This document shows, piece after piece, positions 34,205 to 45,706 of a stretch of DNA of 56,060 nucleotides. The stretch is taken from positions 1,544,824 through 1,600,883 of the forward strand of contig NW_006920415.1 of assembly GCF_000344685.1 (NCBI RefSeq), in the 5' to 3' direction. The DNA comes from Gloeophyllum trabeum ATCC 11539 (taxonomy: Eukaryota > Basidiomycota > Agaricomycetes > Gloeophyllales > Gloeophyllaceae). Made by a program: the position numbers and the translations under genes. The notes below the pieces were generated by a model. That model did not search any database. It was not told the DNA's origin and saw nothing but the letters and a program-made list of their open reading frames with translations. Each line of letters opens with the position of its first letter. The first letter of the stretch is position 1.

Positions 34205-35723
34205 ATGTCGTACAGCATCCCTACCAAGGCTCGCGAGTACAGGCTCCCGAAGGTGAGTGATGGGAGACCCACGAGTTTACATCGATCTTAATATTAATAC
34301 TTATTATTTCACAAGTTTGACGGGATCCAATCCCTAACTTTACAAGAAGCGCCAGTGCCCCAACCTGGAGCGAAGGAGGTGCTCGTTAAGATCCACGCCG
34401 TCTCCCTGAACGTGCGCACTCCAAGCTTCTTCGTGAATATCTTCGACTGACTCCCAGACACATGTGTCTATAGTACAGAGACCTATTAGTGGCTAGCAAC
34501 AATTATCCCTTCGCGTAAGCACGCACGCTACTCCCGCGTGTCCCCCGTAGCCTCACCTGTATCTTACCAGTCTCAAATCAGACCTCGTCCCCGGCTCCGA
34601 CGCATCAGGCACGATCGTTGCGCTCGGGCCTGGCGTCAAGGGCTGGCAAGTGGGCGAACGCGTCACCGCGAACTTTGCGCTGGACCACATCTACGGCGAC
34701 TCCACCCCAGACGTCCACAAGACCGTGCTTGGCGGCCTCATTGACGGCGTGCTCACCGAGTACCGCGTCTTTCCAGAGCACGTAAGCACAGTTTCGCACC
34801 TTGCCCTCATGGTGAATGGCGCTCTGAAGAGGAGACGCTTGTGCAGGCTCTGGTGAGGGCGCCGTCGAACTTGTCGCACGCGGAAGTCGCAACACTCGCG
34901 TGCGCGGGCGTCACGGCGTACAACGCCCTGCTCGGGCCGCGCCCCGTCAAGGCAGGCGAAACGGTCCTTGTCCTCGGTACGGGCGGCGTGTCCATCTTTG
35001 CCCTGCAGATCGCGAAAGTGAGCGGTGCGGAGGTGATCGTGACAAGCGCCAGCGACGAAAAGCTCGAGCAGGCCAAGAAGCTGGGGGCCAAGCATGTTAT
35101 AAATTACAAGAAGACACCGGACTGGGAGAAGGAGGTCTTGAAACTCGTGAGTGTGCCATCTGGGCTGCAAAAGACTGGCTCTGAAAGACTGATTCGGAAA
35201 GACCAACGGCCGGGGTGTGGACCACGTTATCGAGGTAAGGCTGACGAAAGAATTCCCGTTATAGGACACGTTGCATTGATCCCCCCACAGGTCGGAGGCC
35301 CTGGCACCTTCGACAAATCCATCGAGTCCGTCCGCGTGCAGGGTAACATCCACATCATCGGCTTCCTCGCAGGGGTAGGTTGCAGACCAATCACGAGTCT
35401 TCCGCCTCGAATAACGCTCCCCGAATAGGTGACCGAAGTCTCGAACGTACCTATGAAAATTCTCCAGAAAGGCATCAACGTGCGCGGCATCCTCGTCGGG
35501 CCACGATCCTCGTAAGCCTCACGATACGCACCTGCGTGGAGTCGAGTCGACTGACTGATGAGAGGGATGTAGGTTCGAGGACTTCGTCAGGCTCATCGAG
35601 ATCAATGATGTGAAGCCCGCCGTGGATAAGGTGTTCCCGTTCGAACAAGCAACGGAGGCGTATGAGCACCTGCAGGCCCAGAAGCACTTTGGCAAGGTGG
35701 TCATCCAGGTCGCGAAGGACTGA
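34205..35723 (+). CDS. MDR-family NAD(P)-dependent oxidoreductase, copy D
   Basis: Nine exons: 34205-34252, 34316-34411, 34474-34514, 34571-34781, 34847-35146, 35202-35234, 35291-35374, 35429-35511 and 35573-35723. They encode 348 residues. It has the GroES-like N-domain ([32 protein letters not shown]), cofactor loop GTGGVS (176-181), [18 protein letters not shown], and a C-terminal [20 protein letters not shown]. It lacks the zinc ligands of classical ADH. All introns are GT-AG. It keeps the shared upstream block and a full TATAAG core, so it is likely expressed and co-regulated with A and E. It is the closest relative of copy C, with a 192-bp tract (35030-35221) differing from C at only two intronic sites. 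The substrate is unknown. Confidence 0.87.
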
Positions 35724-36041
35724 GTGCCAGCGTCAGTTTGATGAAATATTGAATAATAGGAGAGATGTGTACGAATAGGACATACCGATTTCATCCATGC
35801 CATTCAGTTAATCCTTCGTCTTACAAGCGTCCAATATCCGGAGGTTACACCTAGTACTTTTCTCAGCCAGTAGTTTCATCCAGCATGCGTCTGGAAGCCT
35901 AGCGCATATCAGCGTACCATCCATTCATACTCTTAATCAACGATAAGCGACAATGGTCGGAGGAGGTAGACTTCGTATTTCACGTCACACAGCAGGGGGT
36001 TTGCGGTACGAGTCGATGAGATATGGTGCCGCACTGTGTGG

Positions 36042-36078
36042 GGTATGTTAAGATCAATCACTGAGATCACCACCGATC
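36042..36078 (+). promoter_or_regulatory. Conserved upstream block of MDR-E
   Basis: GTATGTTAAGATC and TCACTGAGATCACC then ACCGATC, about 265 bp before the ATG. It is the most diverged of the four. Confidence 0.6.
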
Positions 36079-36245
36079 AACAACTTATCTGTCCCCTGTC
36101 CACCGCGTTCCACGTACACCACATTGGGGAATAACTAGAACGAACCATAGTGCTTGGTTAATTATCGAATGTCGCAATGCGCAGTATAGCTTATATCTCC
36201 CGACTCACCGGACTTAAGAAGTATTAGCAGGCATACGTCCACCAT

Positions 36246-36282
36246 TTAGTCATATACCGAGACGTTGAGCAGGTATAAGAGA
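36246..36282 (+). promoter_or_regulatory. Core promoter of MDR-E (TTAGTCAT, GACGTT, TATAAG)
   Basis: TTAGTCAT (36246-36253), a GAGACGTT word in place of GACGTCAT, and TATAAG (36274-36279), 52 nt before the ATG. Confidence 0.55.
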
Positions 36283-36325
36283 ACGAGAGGGCGTGCCTCC
36301 TTCATACGTCTACCAAGTCTTCGCA

Positions 36326-37764
36326 ATGTCGCCCACTATCCCTACCAAGGCTCGCGAGTACAGGCTCCCCAATGTGAGTGGCCGGCGAACAATAGATGCT
36401 GAAAATTGACACGAACCTCGTCCTTTTTGTAGTTTGAAGGGATCCAGTCTCTCACTTTGCAAGAAGTCGAGGTGCCCCAGCCGGGCGCCAAGGAGGTCCT
36501 CGTTAAGATCCACGCCGTCTCGCTGAACGTACGTGCACCGAAAACGCCTCCACCTTGGACACGCGCTTACCACAGCACCTACCCGCAGTACCGAGACATC
36601 ATCATCGCCAACAACGCCTACCCATTCCCGTAAGCACGCACACTCCACATCTACCCACCCCTCACCCACCCCTCTAGCCTCAAACAGAACCTCGTCCCCA
36701 TCTCGGACGCGTCCGGCACGATCGTCGCGCTCGGGCCCAACGTCAAAGGCTGGCACATCGGCGACCGCGTCTCCTCCAGCTTCATGCCCGACCACCTCTA
36801 CGGCGACGCGACGCCCGGCGTGGGCTCGATCCTCGGCGGCACCATCGACGGCGTGCTCACCGAGTACCGCGTCTTCCCCGAGCACGTAAGCACCGTACCA
36901 TCGGGGTGCACAGCGTCCTGACGAGCGGCATGCCACAGGCCCTGGTGCAGATCCCGGCGCACCTGACGCACGCGGAGGCGGCGACGCTGCCGTGCGCGGG
37001 CGTGACGGCATACAACGCGCTGCGCGGCCCGCGCCCCGTCAAGGCGGGCGACACCGTGCTCGTCCTCGGGACGGGCGGCGTGTCCGTGCTCGCGCTGCAG
37101 ATCGCGCGCGCAAGCGGCGCAGAGGTGATCGTGACGAGCGCGAGCGACGAGAAGCTCGCGCGGGCGAAGAAGCTCGGCGCGAGGCACGTTGTTAATTACA
37201 AGGAGACGCCGGAGTGGGAGAAGGAGGTCTTGAAGCTGGTGAGTGACGGTGAGTGCCGAGGATGACTCCACCTGATGTATTGGCCTGAAGACGAATGGCC
37301 GTGGTGTGGACCACGTCGTCGAAGTCGGGGGCCCTGGGACCTTTGACAAGTCCCTCGAATCCGTCCGCGTGCAGGGTAGCATCCACATCATCGGCTTCCT
37401 GGCAGGGGTACGTACATTTGACCTTGTCCGCTGCTTATTCAGATAAAAGACACTCCCCGTGTTGCGCAGCCGACAGAAGTGGCCAACGTACCCATGAAGA
37501 TCCTGCAGAAAGGTGTCGACGTACGCGGTATCATGGTCGGGCCGCGCTCCTTGTGAGCCTCGTCTCACATCTACCCAGAGTCATTATACATTTACGACGC
37601 TGACGGGCTGTAGGTTCGAGGACCTGAACAGGCTGATCGAGATTAATGACGTGAAGCCTGCCGTGGACAAGGTGTTCCCATTCGAGCAGGCGAAAGAGGC
37701 GTTCGAGCATCTGGCCGCGCAGAAGCACTTCGGGAAGGTGGTCATCCAGGTTGCCAAGGATTGA
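36326..37764 (+). CDS. MDR-family NAD(P)-dependent oxidoreductase, copy E
   Basis: Eight exons: 36326-36373, 36433-36528, 36589-36629, 36678-36885, 36939-37238, 37291-37407, 37470-37552 and 37614-37764. They encode 347 residues. Domains are as in the paralogues, with [63 protein letters not shown] and [20 protein letters not shown]. The exon that is split in A, C, D and psi-B (GAG|GTC) is continuous here (37291-37407), so one intron has been lost, or gained in the others. One codon is missing in the [11 protein letters not shown] loop. GC content and codon use are higher in GC than in C and D and closer to copy A. It is the last gene of the array; the 3' flank is gene-free for 1.4 kb. Confidence 0.87.
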
Positions 37765-39132
37765 GTATGTGCTGAGTGTCAGCATCAGTGGATGGGCAAC
37801 ATGTACTAGTAGTCAGCCGAAGAAATGAATCCCAGGAGGGTACAGGATGTTAGAACTTGAATCCGGAATGTTCCCGGAGTAAACACGCAACTCTGGATTT
37901 TGCTCGTTGGCTAGTGAGCGAAGAAAGGTTTAGCATGATCGGTCTTCGCTGCTCACTCATAAGCTGATCAGTAACTCAAGAGGGTGACCGATTTAACCAA
38001 TCAGACAAAGGCTGCGGCACTACCTCAGCCTCTATGTGATTGTACTCAAGAAGATATATATTGACATTTGTTCCTCCATCGAGAATCAAGTAGGACCGTC
38101 GGAGTCGAGTGTGTCCGTCGGACAGTTTGGACAGCAAAGCGCTTACGCAGCCCGAAGGAACCTAGCCCCGGACATGTGATTCCAGGACCGGAGGCTGTCG
38201 ATCGAGCATCTGTCGCTGGCGTCTCCGTCATCAGGGTGACGCGTCGGTCGCCTCGGTTTCAGAGAGTGGGCCCCCGGGGACTGCGGGGTAGGGGTACGTT
38301 AATCGTGCGGCAGAGACGGGTGCATACCGGCATGCCATTAGCCAGAGCCTATTACGCTGAGAACGGGTCGAACTGACAAGTCTAGGGATTGCACTCAGCA
38401 CGCGTACCCACCGAGACCTTGTTGGACGAAAGCCACCCAGTTGGAATCATAGAGTACGTCCGATACCGCGTTCCGTCATGATCAGGGTGACTTGGGCGCT
38501 CCCCGCAGTGATCCTCACTGCCCCGCGTTCGATGTACGGCCGTCATTTCCTCCAGTTACGAGAAGGCAGCTATGAGGTCTTGTAGCGCGGACGAATAACA
38601 AGGCTCGCACAACATTCGGAATACCGAGCATTATGCCACAAGTGGAGAGACATCTGCCCCAAGGCGTAGACGACGAAGCAAAGATGAATTGCGGAGGAAC
38701 ATGGGAGCAGACGCCCATAATTCGCGTCTAATGACCACTCCACCCTGGGGTCCTTGCATTCCACGGCTACAGCCGTGGGACCCTGACCACCTTGCCAGAG
38801 TGGTCATGTTGGAGTATCAATAGGTTCGTATATAGAACACCAGCTACTACCAGCCTGGTTTATTTCAACTACGAGAGGTAGTCTAATAAACCGGCTCTAT
38901 CTCTTCCGTGCATCAACCCCACGGTGTCGGGGGTCACGGCGTTGGTCGCAGGGTAAGCGCCTGTTCGTAAACCACCGACGGATGACGCGCCCCGTCGGAG
39001 CATACACTTTCGTTTGCCCTTGCCTGTCAGAAATCCCTGTTCTGTCAATATTCCTACATAAACCGGCTGCAGCTGCACGCTTTCCCCTATACCGCCCATA
39101 CTATATGATACCGAATTAACGACACGTCTGCG
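37765..39132. other. Intergenic, no gene recognised
   Basis: Short overlapping ORFs only; none has a recognisable domain or supported splice pattern. Confidence 0.35.
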
Positions 39133-41812
39133 ATGTTCTCCACGCTGTCTTCGTTCCTACCGACCGGTGGGAGCAGCAACGCTGCGCCGCAGGAGCAGAG
39201 ACACGATGTGCAGGAAGAACGAAAGGAGATAGATGCCTCGGAGGACCAAGCGAAGCAGAAGGGGCAGCCTGCCGACGAGATGGGCGCGCGGCGGAAGAAA
39301 GACCGCATGAGCGAGGTGCGTTGTGTCGCTGTTTGCGTGTCTCCTGGGACGGTTGTGGGGGTTAGATCGGAAATTGGGGGTTTTCCTGCGCGGTGTAATC
39401 GGAGGATGCTCAGAGAGGCCTGCGGTTGCTCTGATATCGAGCCGGAACCTTGGAGCTATTGCGACCTTTGTTTAACTTGATGAGCGCGTCTCAGGGTCGT
39501 CTGGCTTGACGTTGCTGCCCACTAGCCACGGGCGCGATCCCAGCACATCCGCGATCGCGGTTATCCAGGAAACGAATGCGCAGGCGTGCTCGCTGGAGAC
39601 CGCGGAAACTCGACGATGCATCAGTTAACCCATCCAAAGTGATGGAAGGGCGTCTCGCGCCGTTGACTGCGACTAGGGATCCCTTTCGGAAAGGCTGTAT
39701 GGCACCATCGATACATAGGCTTCGCTGCGCAAATTTCTCAATATTTTGATCCTTCGCTTCTCTTCTATTTGCAATTCGCACTGGAAATGATGTGGCTAAC
39801 ACCATTATTCTGTCCAGACTTTCATCATAGTGAGACCACCCCCATCCAAGTCCAACCACCCCCTCAACCTCCAAGTCCAACTCGTCCCCCCAAACGCGCG
39901 CGACCGCTCCAGCGCGCGGCGCTCCCTCGACATGTCCTCCGCGGGCGAAGCCTTCGACCCCTCCGACACGCCCTCCACGCTCACACGCACGACCTCGGGG
40001 CGCTCCGACATCACCTCCGTCTACTCCTCCGCCTACTCCTCCGTCGCCTCCCTCTCCTCCATGGCGTCCACCTCCTCGGGCTCCTCGGGCCGGCGCATGA
40101 TCATCCCGCTCTACAACCTGCAGGCGCACAACGTGATGACGAACGTCGTCGTCGACGCGGGCACCGACGCCAAGGTCGCCAAGTTCGGCAAGCGCGGGAT
40201 GGAGGTCATCGGGCTCGCGGTCATCGAGCCCGTCGAGGTCTTCGGGTCGCCCGCGAGCTTCGCGGCGGCGCTGCTGGCGGCGGCGCCCGCGAGCGGGCGG
40301 ACGAGCTTGGAGGGCGCGGGCGGGCTGCGGCCGCCCGGGTCGAGCAGGGGCCATACGCCCGAGCCGCCGCATACGCCGGCGTCGTCGAACTTGTCGCTCT
40401 CGACCGACGCGTCGCACCAGCAGCCCCGGCCGCAGCCTATGGCGATCCCGGAGAACACGCCCGCGACGACGCCGACGCAGTCCGGTGCGAAGAAGCTATT
40501 TGGCAAGTTCTTCAAGGGGAAGAAGGAAATATCGCCCGTCCGCGTGGAGCGGAATGCGCCGGCGGGGGCGTCGTTGCAGTCGCCCCCGGCCACGCCGAAG
40601 GGGTCTCATATGCGGACTGGATCCATCACGTCGAAGCTGAACGTACCCACGGGCACGTCCAAGCGATCATCATTAATTGGCGCCGTCCCGCAAGACCAGA
40701 ACGCGACGCAAGCTACCGTGTTACTCCAGCCCGCCGTCCTCGGCATCCAGCCCGCCCTCAGCTCGCCGTCCTACCCGCCGCACGGACGGCCGACGATGTA
40801 CGTGTGGATCGTCCGGCGGTGGCTCAAGGGCGCGGACAGCGGGCTCATGGGGAACATGATGGGCATGCTCGATCGGCGGCAGGAGAACGCGGGCGCGCCC
40901 GCGGAGCAGGTCGAGCTGCGCTTCGAGTGGAAGCGCGGGACGAGCGCCAGCGCGCGGGAGACGAGGAAGCGGCGAAATAGAAGGAGCCGCCCGGGGACGA
41001 GCGCGGGGCCCGGGGACAGGAGCAGTGGCGTTTCCCCGGCGTCGGACCGCCGCGCGAGTCTGGCCGTGGCGAGCAGCCAGGGGGCGTCGACGAGCTCGCT
41101 GGCGACGGGCGAGCAGGCGAGGAGGGAGAAGCGCGCGTCGACGGTGGATGCGAGGGCGGTCTCGCGGAGGCGGTCCGTCGATTCGCATAGGTCGATCGCG
41201 TCGCGGACGGGCCTGCGCGAGGATGCGCAGAGTTTCGTGACGGATACTGCGGAGGACGAGCAGCCCGCGGAAGACGACGAGGATAGCGATCCCGAAGACT
41301 CGGAGACGCCGTGGGTCTGCACGGTGTTCGTGAAACGCGTCGCGACGCCGTCGAGCTATACATCGTTCTACAGCCCGACGAAGGGTTCGTTCGATGTGGA
41401 GGGGCGCCCGGCCGAGGAGGTGAAGGTGAAGGTTGCGCAGCTCAAGCCGACGCCGCACCACCCGAAGGTGATCTCCCTGCTGAAGATGCCGTACCCGCTG
41501 CCGGATATCGAGGTCGAGAAGGTGCACCTGCGTAAGCGCGTGCTGACGCCGTCAGGCGTCGCGCGGCCTGCGTCATCCTCCGGCTCGCCGGACAGGCAGG
41601 GTAAGGATACGGGCAGGTCGAATAGCGGAGCGAAGGGCTTCTTCACGGGTGGTGGCACCCACGGCGCACAGATGACGCCCGGCTTGGTGTTAACGGCAGA
41701 GGAGATCAAGGACGTGGTGTCGAGCACGGCCATGTGGCTCATTGTCAGAGAAGGCATCGGCGGTGTTGGCAAGGTCACCAGGAAGGGGGATGGCTGGAGA
41801 ATACGAGCGTGA
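39133..41812 (+). CDS. Ser/Pro-rich conserved protein of unknown function, 725 aa
   Basis: Exon 1 (39133-39315) and exon 2 (39818-41812) join in phase 0 at a 502-nt intron. The junction gives DRMSE|TFIIVRPPPSKS and makes a continuous strand TFIIVRPPPS...LNLQVQLVP. The first 61 residues are charged and helical. A long disordered centre, rich in Ser, Arg and Pro, is punctuated by ordered stretches: RRMIIPLYNLQAHNVMTNVV and VAKFGKRGMEVIGLAVIEPV, a basic KKLFGKFFKGKKE patch, TMYVWIVRRWLKGA, VELRFEWKRG, TPWVCTVFVKR and a final TAEEIKDVVSSTAMWLIVRE. The ordered blocks alternate as in a split beta-rich domain. I do not recognise a named family. Many Ser/Arg motifs suggest phosphorylation. The start is the first ATG in frame, just upstream of a plausible exon 1. 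The long intron is unusual here. Confidence 0.7.
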
Positions 41813-44536
41813 AGGGGCGCCCGTCAGTATGGATTATCTCAGCGCTTGAATGGTAAAGGAAGGGCGTCGTCGTCGGTTTCTAACGTCCGTGACATATTTT
41901 GTAATTGTTGTATCTCGGGTTCACAGCGCTCACTCTTTCGTCGCTTGTCTTAGTGTCTTATCGTTTTCATATTCATGATACCTCTTGGTCTTGTATCTCT
42001 TGGAATACCACTTGGCAAGCACTGCACACGCATACAAAGCTTGTATACTATTCATTAGGCATTTCTTGTCTGTAATAGCAGTATTAGTATTCGTCCCCGC
42101 TGAACTGTGCACTGCGCCTTATGCTGCGTGGAATTGCGTGGTTGTCTCGGTGTTTGCGTCCGGACGGGTGGTGTCTCCGATAGGATGGGAATGCCACTTC
42201 AAATGTGGGTGCAGGCACAGGGGAGGCCGAAGTACAGTATACGATCTGAATCCATGAGAGGTTCACACCCGACACAGCTCTGGGGCTCCGGTCCAGGCAC
42301 GGGGCCCAATTCGAAGATCTGAAAGGCTGATTCGTGCATAGCTGTGTCGCCCATCACAAGCGCTGTGCAGAAGCGAAGATCGTTCCGCGATCCTGCTGTG
42401 CCGCTTTCCCGCAGAGGCGGAGAGAACAGTCGACCGACGCTTCCTCGTACAGGAACTTTATACCCGGATGGGCGCTGGGGAGCAGCCTCAGGGTTCAAAT
42501 GTGAACTTACCATTGAATTAAACGACACGAGGCCCCATAAAATGGTGCATGCAGGGTGAAGGTTGGATGGTCGACAGTGCATCATGTCGGGGCATATGGA
42601 GTCCGCGATGCATCCTGCCAGATGCAAATATATTATCAGTGATATTCTGGAAGTAAACTAAACAATAGCTCTACCCAATAACAACAGCTTCTGTGAAACG
42701 TTCCGGACGTCTCGCGGGACCGCCAGACTGAATTGTCGCTTAACCAGCGGCTAATTCGTCGGAATAACGGCAGTGCAGCTATGCTGAACTCACATTGGAC
42801 TTACGAGGCCATTGGGAGGAAAGACCCTAGCGAAAGAACCGAACGACTACACCGGGGAAGGTATTTGCCAGGGCGCGGGCTTAACCAGAGCAAAATTCAT
42901 CATGCTGGAACTGGTCAGTAATTCGGTGATGCTTACCTGATACCTGCCTACATCTGCGTGGGGCCTGGCGACCGTAACTGGTCCATCTGTCAAAGAAAGT
43001 TGGGATTAATAGGTCGACGCCTGCCGCCGGACGAGTGGTTTCACCAGTGCAATTCCAGTATATAGAGCGCTAGACACCACAATCAGACATCACACGAGGT
43101 CGCCCTAGGCACCTCACGTAAGAAACAAGGTCGTAGGCAAGCAGATATCGGGCATCTATCTAGGACCCCCTGCGTGACCAGAGGATAATTCCGCCGAACA
43201 CCAATCAAGCAGAATAAGTCTTGTTTGCAATTATTTCGAGCCATCGAACTGAGATGCATTTGCCCGAAAAAGATGAAGGCGTGGATACGGCTTCCTGATG
43301 ACAAGACCCTTCAAAGTGTTGCCATTGCGATCCATAACAAACAAGTTCCCTCTCGGCTCGCCGGCACGTCCGATTGCGCGACCGAGGATACATGTAAAGA
43401 CGAAGCAATGCTAGCCGGAAATCACCGTTGTTGCGCGGCGATAGCCATACGGTTTTGGAACGGCTCCGTGATACTTTCGCGCCAGTAGAGAGGTTAGCCC
43501 TCTATGTGATAATGAGGAAGGATGGAATCATCTCGCCCCCCGTCCGTTCCGCAACCTGGTTTCATTCATCACCGATTTTTAGACCTAATAAAGTCGAAAT
43601 GCAACACACACTTGAGCGGTGAAAGCGTTCACGATAATGCAGAGATAGTGACATGATCAGCGCGACGTAGGGCTGCAAGATGAGAACGCGGCGGCGCCTA
43701 GATCGTGCGTTGTTTTGTTGGAGGAGCTGCCACGCTCGAAGATTCGCCGAACAGCCTTATGATGAACGAGGTCCATGTGACTGTAAAGTTCGTATCTTCG
43801 TCCCCTAATTCCCGTTTTTGGCCGATCCACTGGAACGAAGAACGCATACGTGCTGGTCAAATATAGGGCCACATGACGGATTTGCCATGACCCGATATCC
43901 TAGCACCTATAAATCACTGCAATAAAATCAGTCATTCGGTTGCCGCATATTCAATAATACTTGACCGCCGTGAAGAATACACCTCACTAGAGACATAACA
44001 GTCGATGATGAGAGGGTGCCACACCAAGCGCGGGCTGTGTATCGAGCCCAAGATTCTAGCGCCATGAGGGATGGAGCTTTGAGTACCCACGATGTCTTCG
44101 TGTGGATACTTTCTGCCAGTGTGGCACCTATGTGGGATTCCAATAATGACCCTCTGGACGGGAGAAACTCCGAAGTGAACATTCACACATCGCATCCTAT
44201 CATGCTCTGCTTTAGCCCTGCCTTGCACCCTGATGCTCGCACCCTTGTTACCTTGTATGACTGCCAGTCGAATATCGCTTAGGTTGACCTACCCAGGGGT
44301 GGCCTGTAGCCCTCACTACATTGTCAGTCATCATTCAAGTGTCACGTCACGCTTCTTTCTGGTTCGACATCAGTCGCTGGAGTCATGCGCGCCACCCTGC
44401 TCTCGTTCCGTTTGAGTATCTCTCCCAATCGGAACTCTAACGACGTTGTCATAAACTATCTGAACTGTAAGGTTGAGCAGATGTTCCTTGGTACGAACCT
44501 ACTGTCTTATTGATCCCTGGCAGCCAAATCAGCATC
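41813..44536. other. Gene-free stretch, 2.7 kb
   Basis: No ORF here has a recognisable motif, and I found no clear inverted or tandem repeats on reading. It may contain decayed elements that only a repeat search would reveal. Confidence 0.35.
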
Positions 44537-45393
44537 ATGAACAAGACGCAGTTCTATTTGTCGCAGTGCGCTGAAGCTGCCGCGAAGAGCTCAATGTGCT
44601 TCACTCTCGGTGCCGTCTTAGTCAAAGGAGGAAAGGTCATTTCAAGTGGATACAACCACCATCGCCCACACTACGATGGTGCCGAAGCGCTGACTCGGGG
44701 TCATCGCAAGCCTGTTTCGATGCACGCGGAGATGCACGCGATATTCAACCTCACCGGGATGTCGCCGTCGTTCCGAAAGCAAGTACAGGGCGTTGAGCGG
44801 CGCCTTACATGTTGTAAACAACCGCAGCATCGAGCAAAAGGGTCGAGACGATTCAGCAGAAAGCATCTTTCGCCCCTGTACGCATACTTCATCTGGAAGG
44901 GGGAAGAAACGGAAAAACAACCGGGGCGTTCGATCCTCCGAGAGGCGCAACCATCGCCATCTGGCTGCCACTATTACGGGCGACGGTGGAAGCGCAGTGG
45001 TAGTTGCCAGGGGATATGAAAGCGAACGCAACTATCACAAGCCCTCCCGGGTATCATGTACCGTGGAATACCCGGGGAAGGGCTGGGACTCGCGACGCAG
45101 AGACTCTCGAGTCAATGGTGCAGATATTTACGTCGCTCGCATTACGAAGAACGGAACGGGCAACGCCAAGCCTTGTTGGAGATGTCTGGAATGGTGCAGA
45201 TGGGCGGGTGTGAAACGGGTATTCCATTGGAACAGCGAATCGGAGAAATTTGACGTAGTCAAAGTAAACAGCGCGGAACGAGATCAGTACGAGACCCACG
45301 CCGACGGCCGCCTCTACGCTGGTTTGGTACGTCTCTACTATCCTGGCGCCGAGACGGGATTGACCATGATTACCTATCCCTTAGGGTTGGTAG
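44537..45393 (+). CDS. Cytidine/deoxycytidylate deaminase family protein
   Basis: Proposed exons 44537-44782, 44835-45326 and 45385-45393 give 248 residues. The zinc-deaminase signature is clear: HAEMHA with His63 and the catalytic Glu65, and PCWRCLEWC with Cys196 and Cys199 as the other zinc ligands. The strand MCFTLGAVLVKGGKVISSGYNHH before HAE is also typical. Such enzymes hydrolyse the amino group of cytosine, dCMP or related bases. About 130 residues of basic, low-complexity sequence separate the two motifs, far longer than in compact deaminases; a charged insert of this kind suits a nuclear or nucleic-acid-associated member. Intron 1 (44783-44834) uses a GAG acceptor that restores the frame; the competing CGCAG acceptor nearby leads to the wrong frame for PCWRC. 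The last exon is only GGTTGGTAG and is less certain. Confidence 0.75.
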
Positions 45394-45706
45394 CGTCGGC
45401 TCTATTGGACTTCTTTTTCCTGTACTTTCTCTCATTGTCTTAGTAAAGTATGTGCTGGGGTTGTCTATTTTGGTGAGCCATCTGACCCCTCAACTGCTTG
45501 TCATCTGGTCTCTCATATGGATGGCACAGGTAACATTGGTTGAATAAACCATTGCTGAGATATCTCTTATAGCCGCGTAACCCAAATCCCATTGGGTACG
45601 GGGACTGTACAGTATCTCACATCATTCACGCTACGTTACATTTTTATGCCTCGACGGCTCGCAAGGATTGCAGTACAGTGTGTCATCGAATCTACACAAG
45701 GAGTGT
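45394..45706. other. Convergent 3' flanks
   Basis: The deaminase gene (plus) and the ALKBH6-like gene (minus) converge here. Nothing else is seen. Confidence 0.4.
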
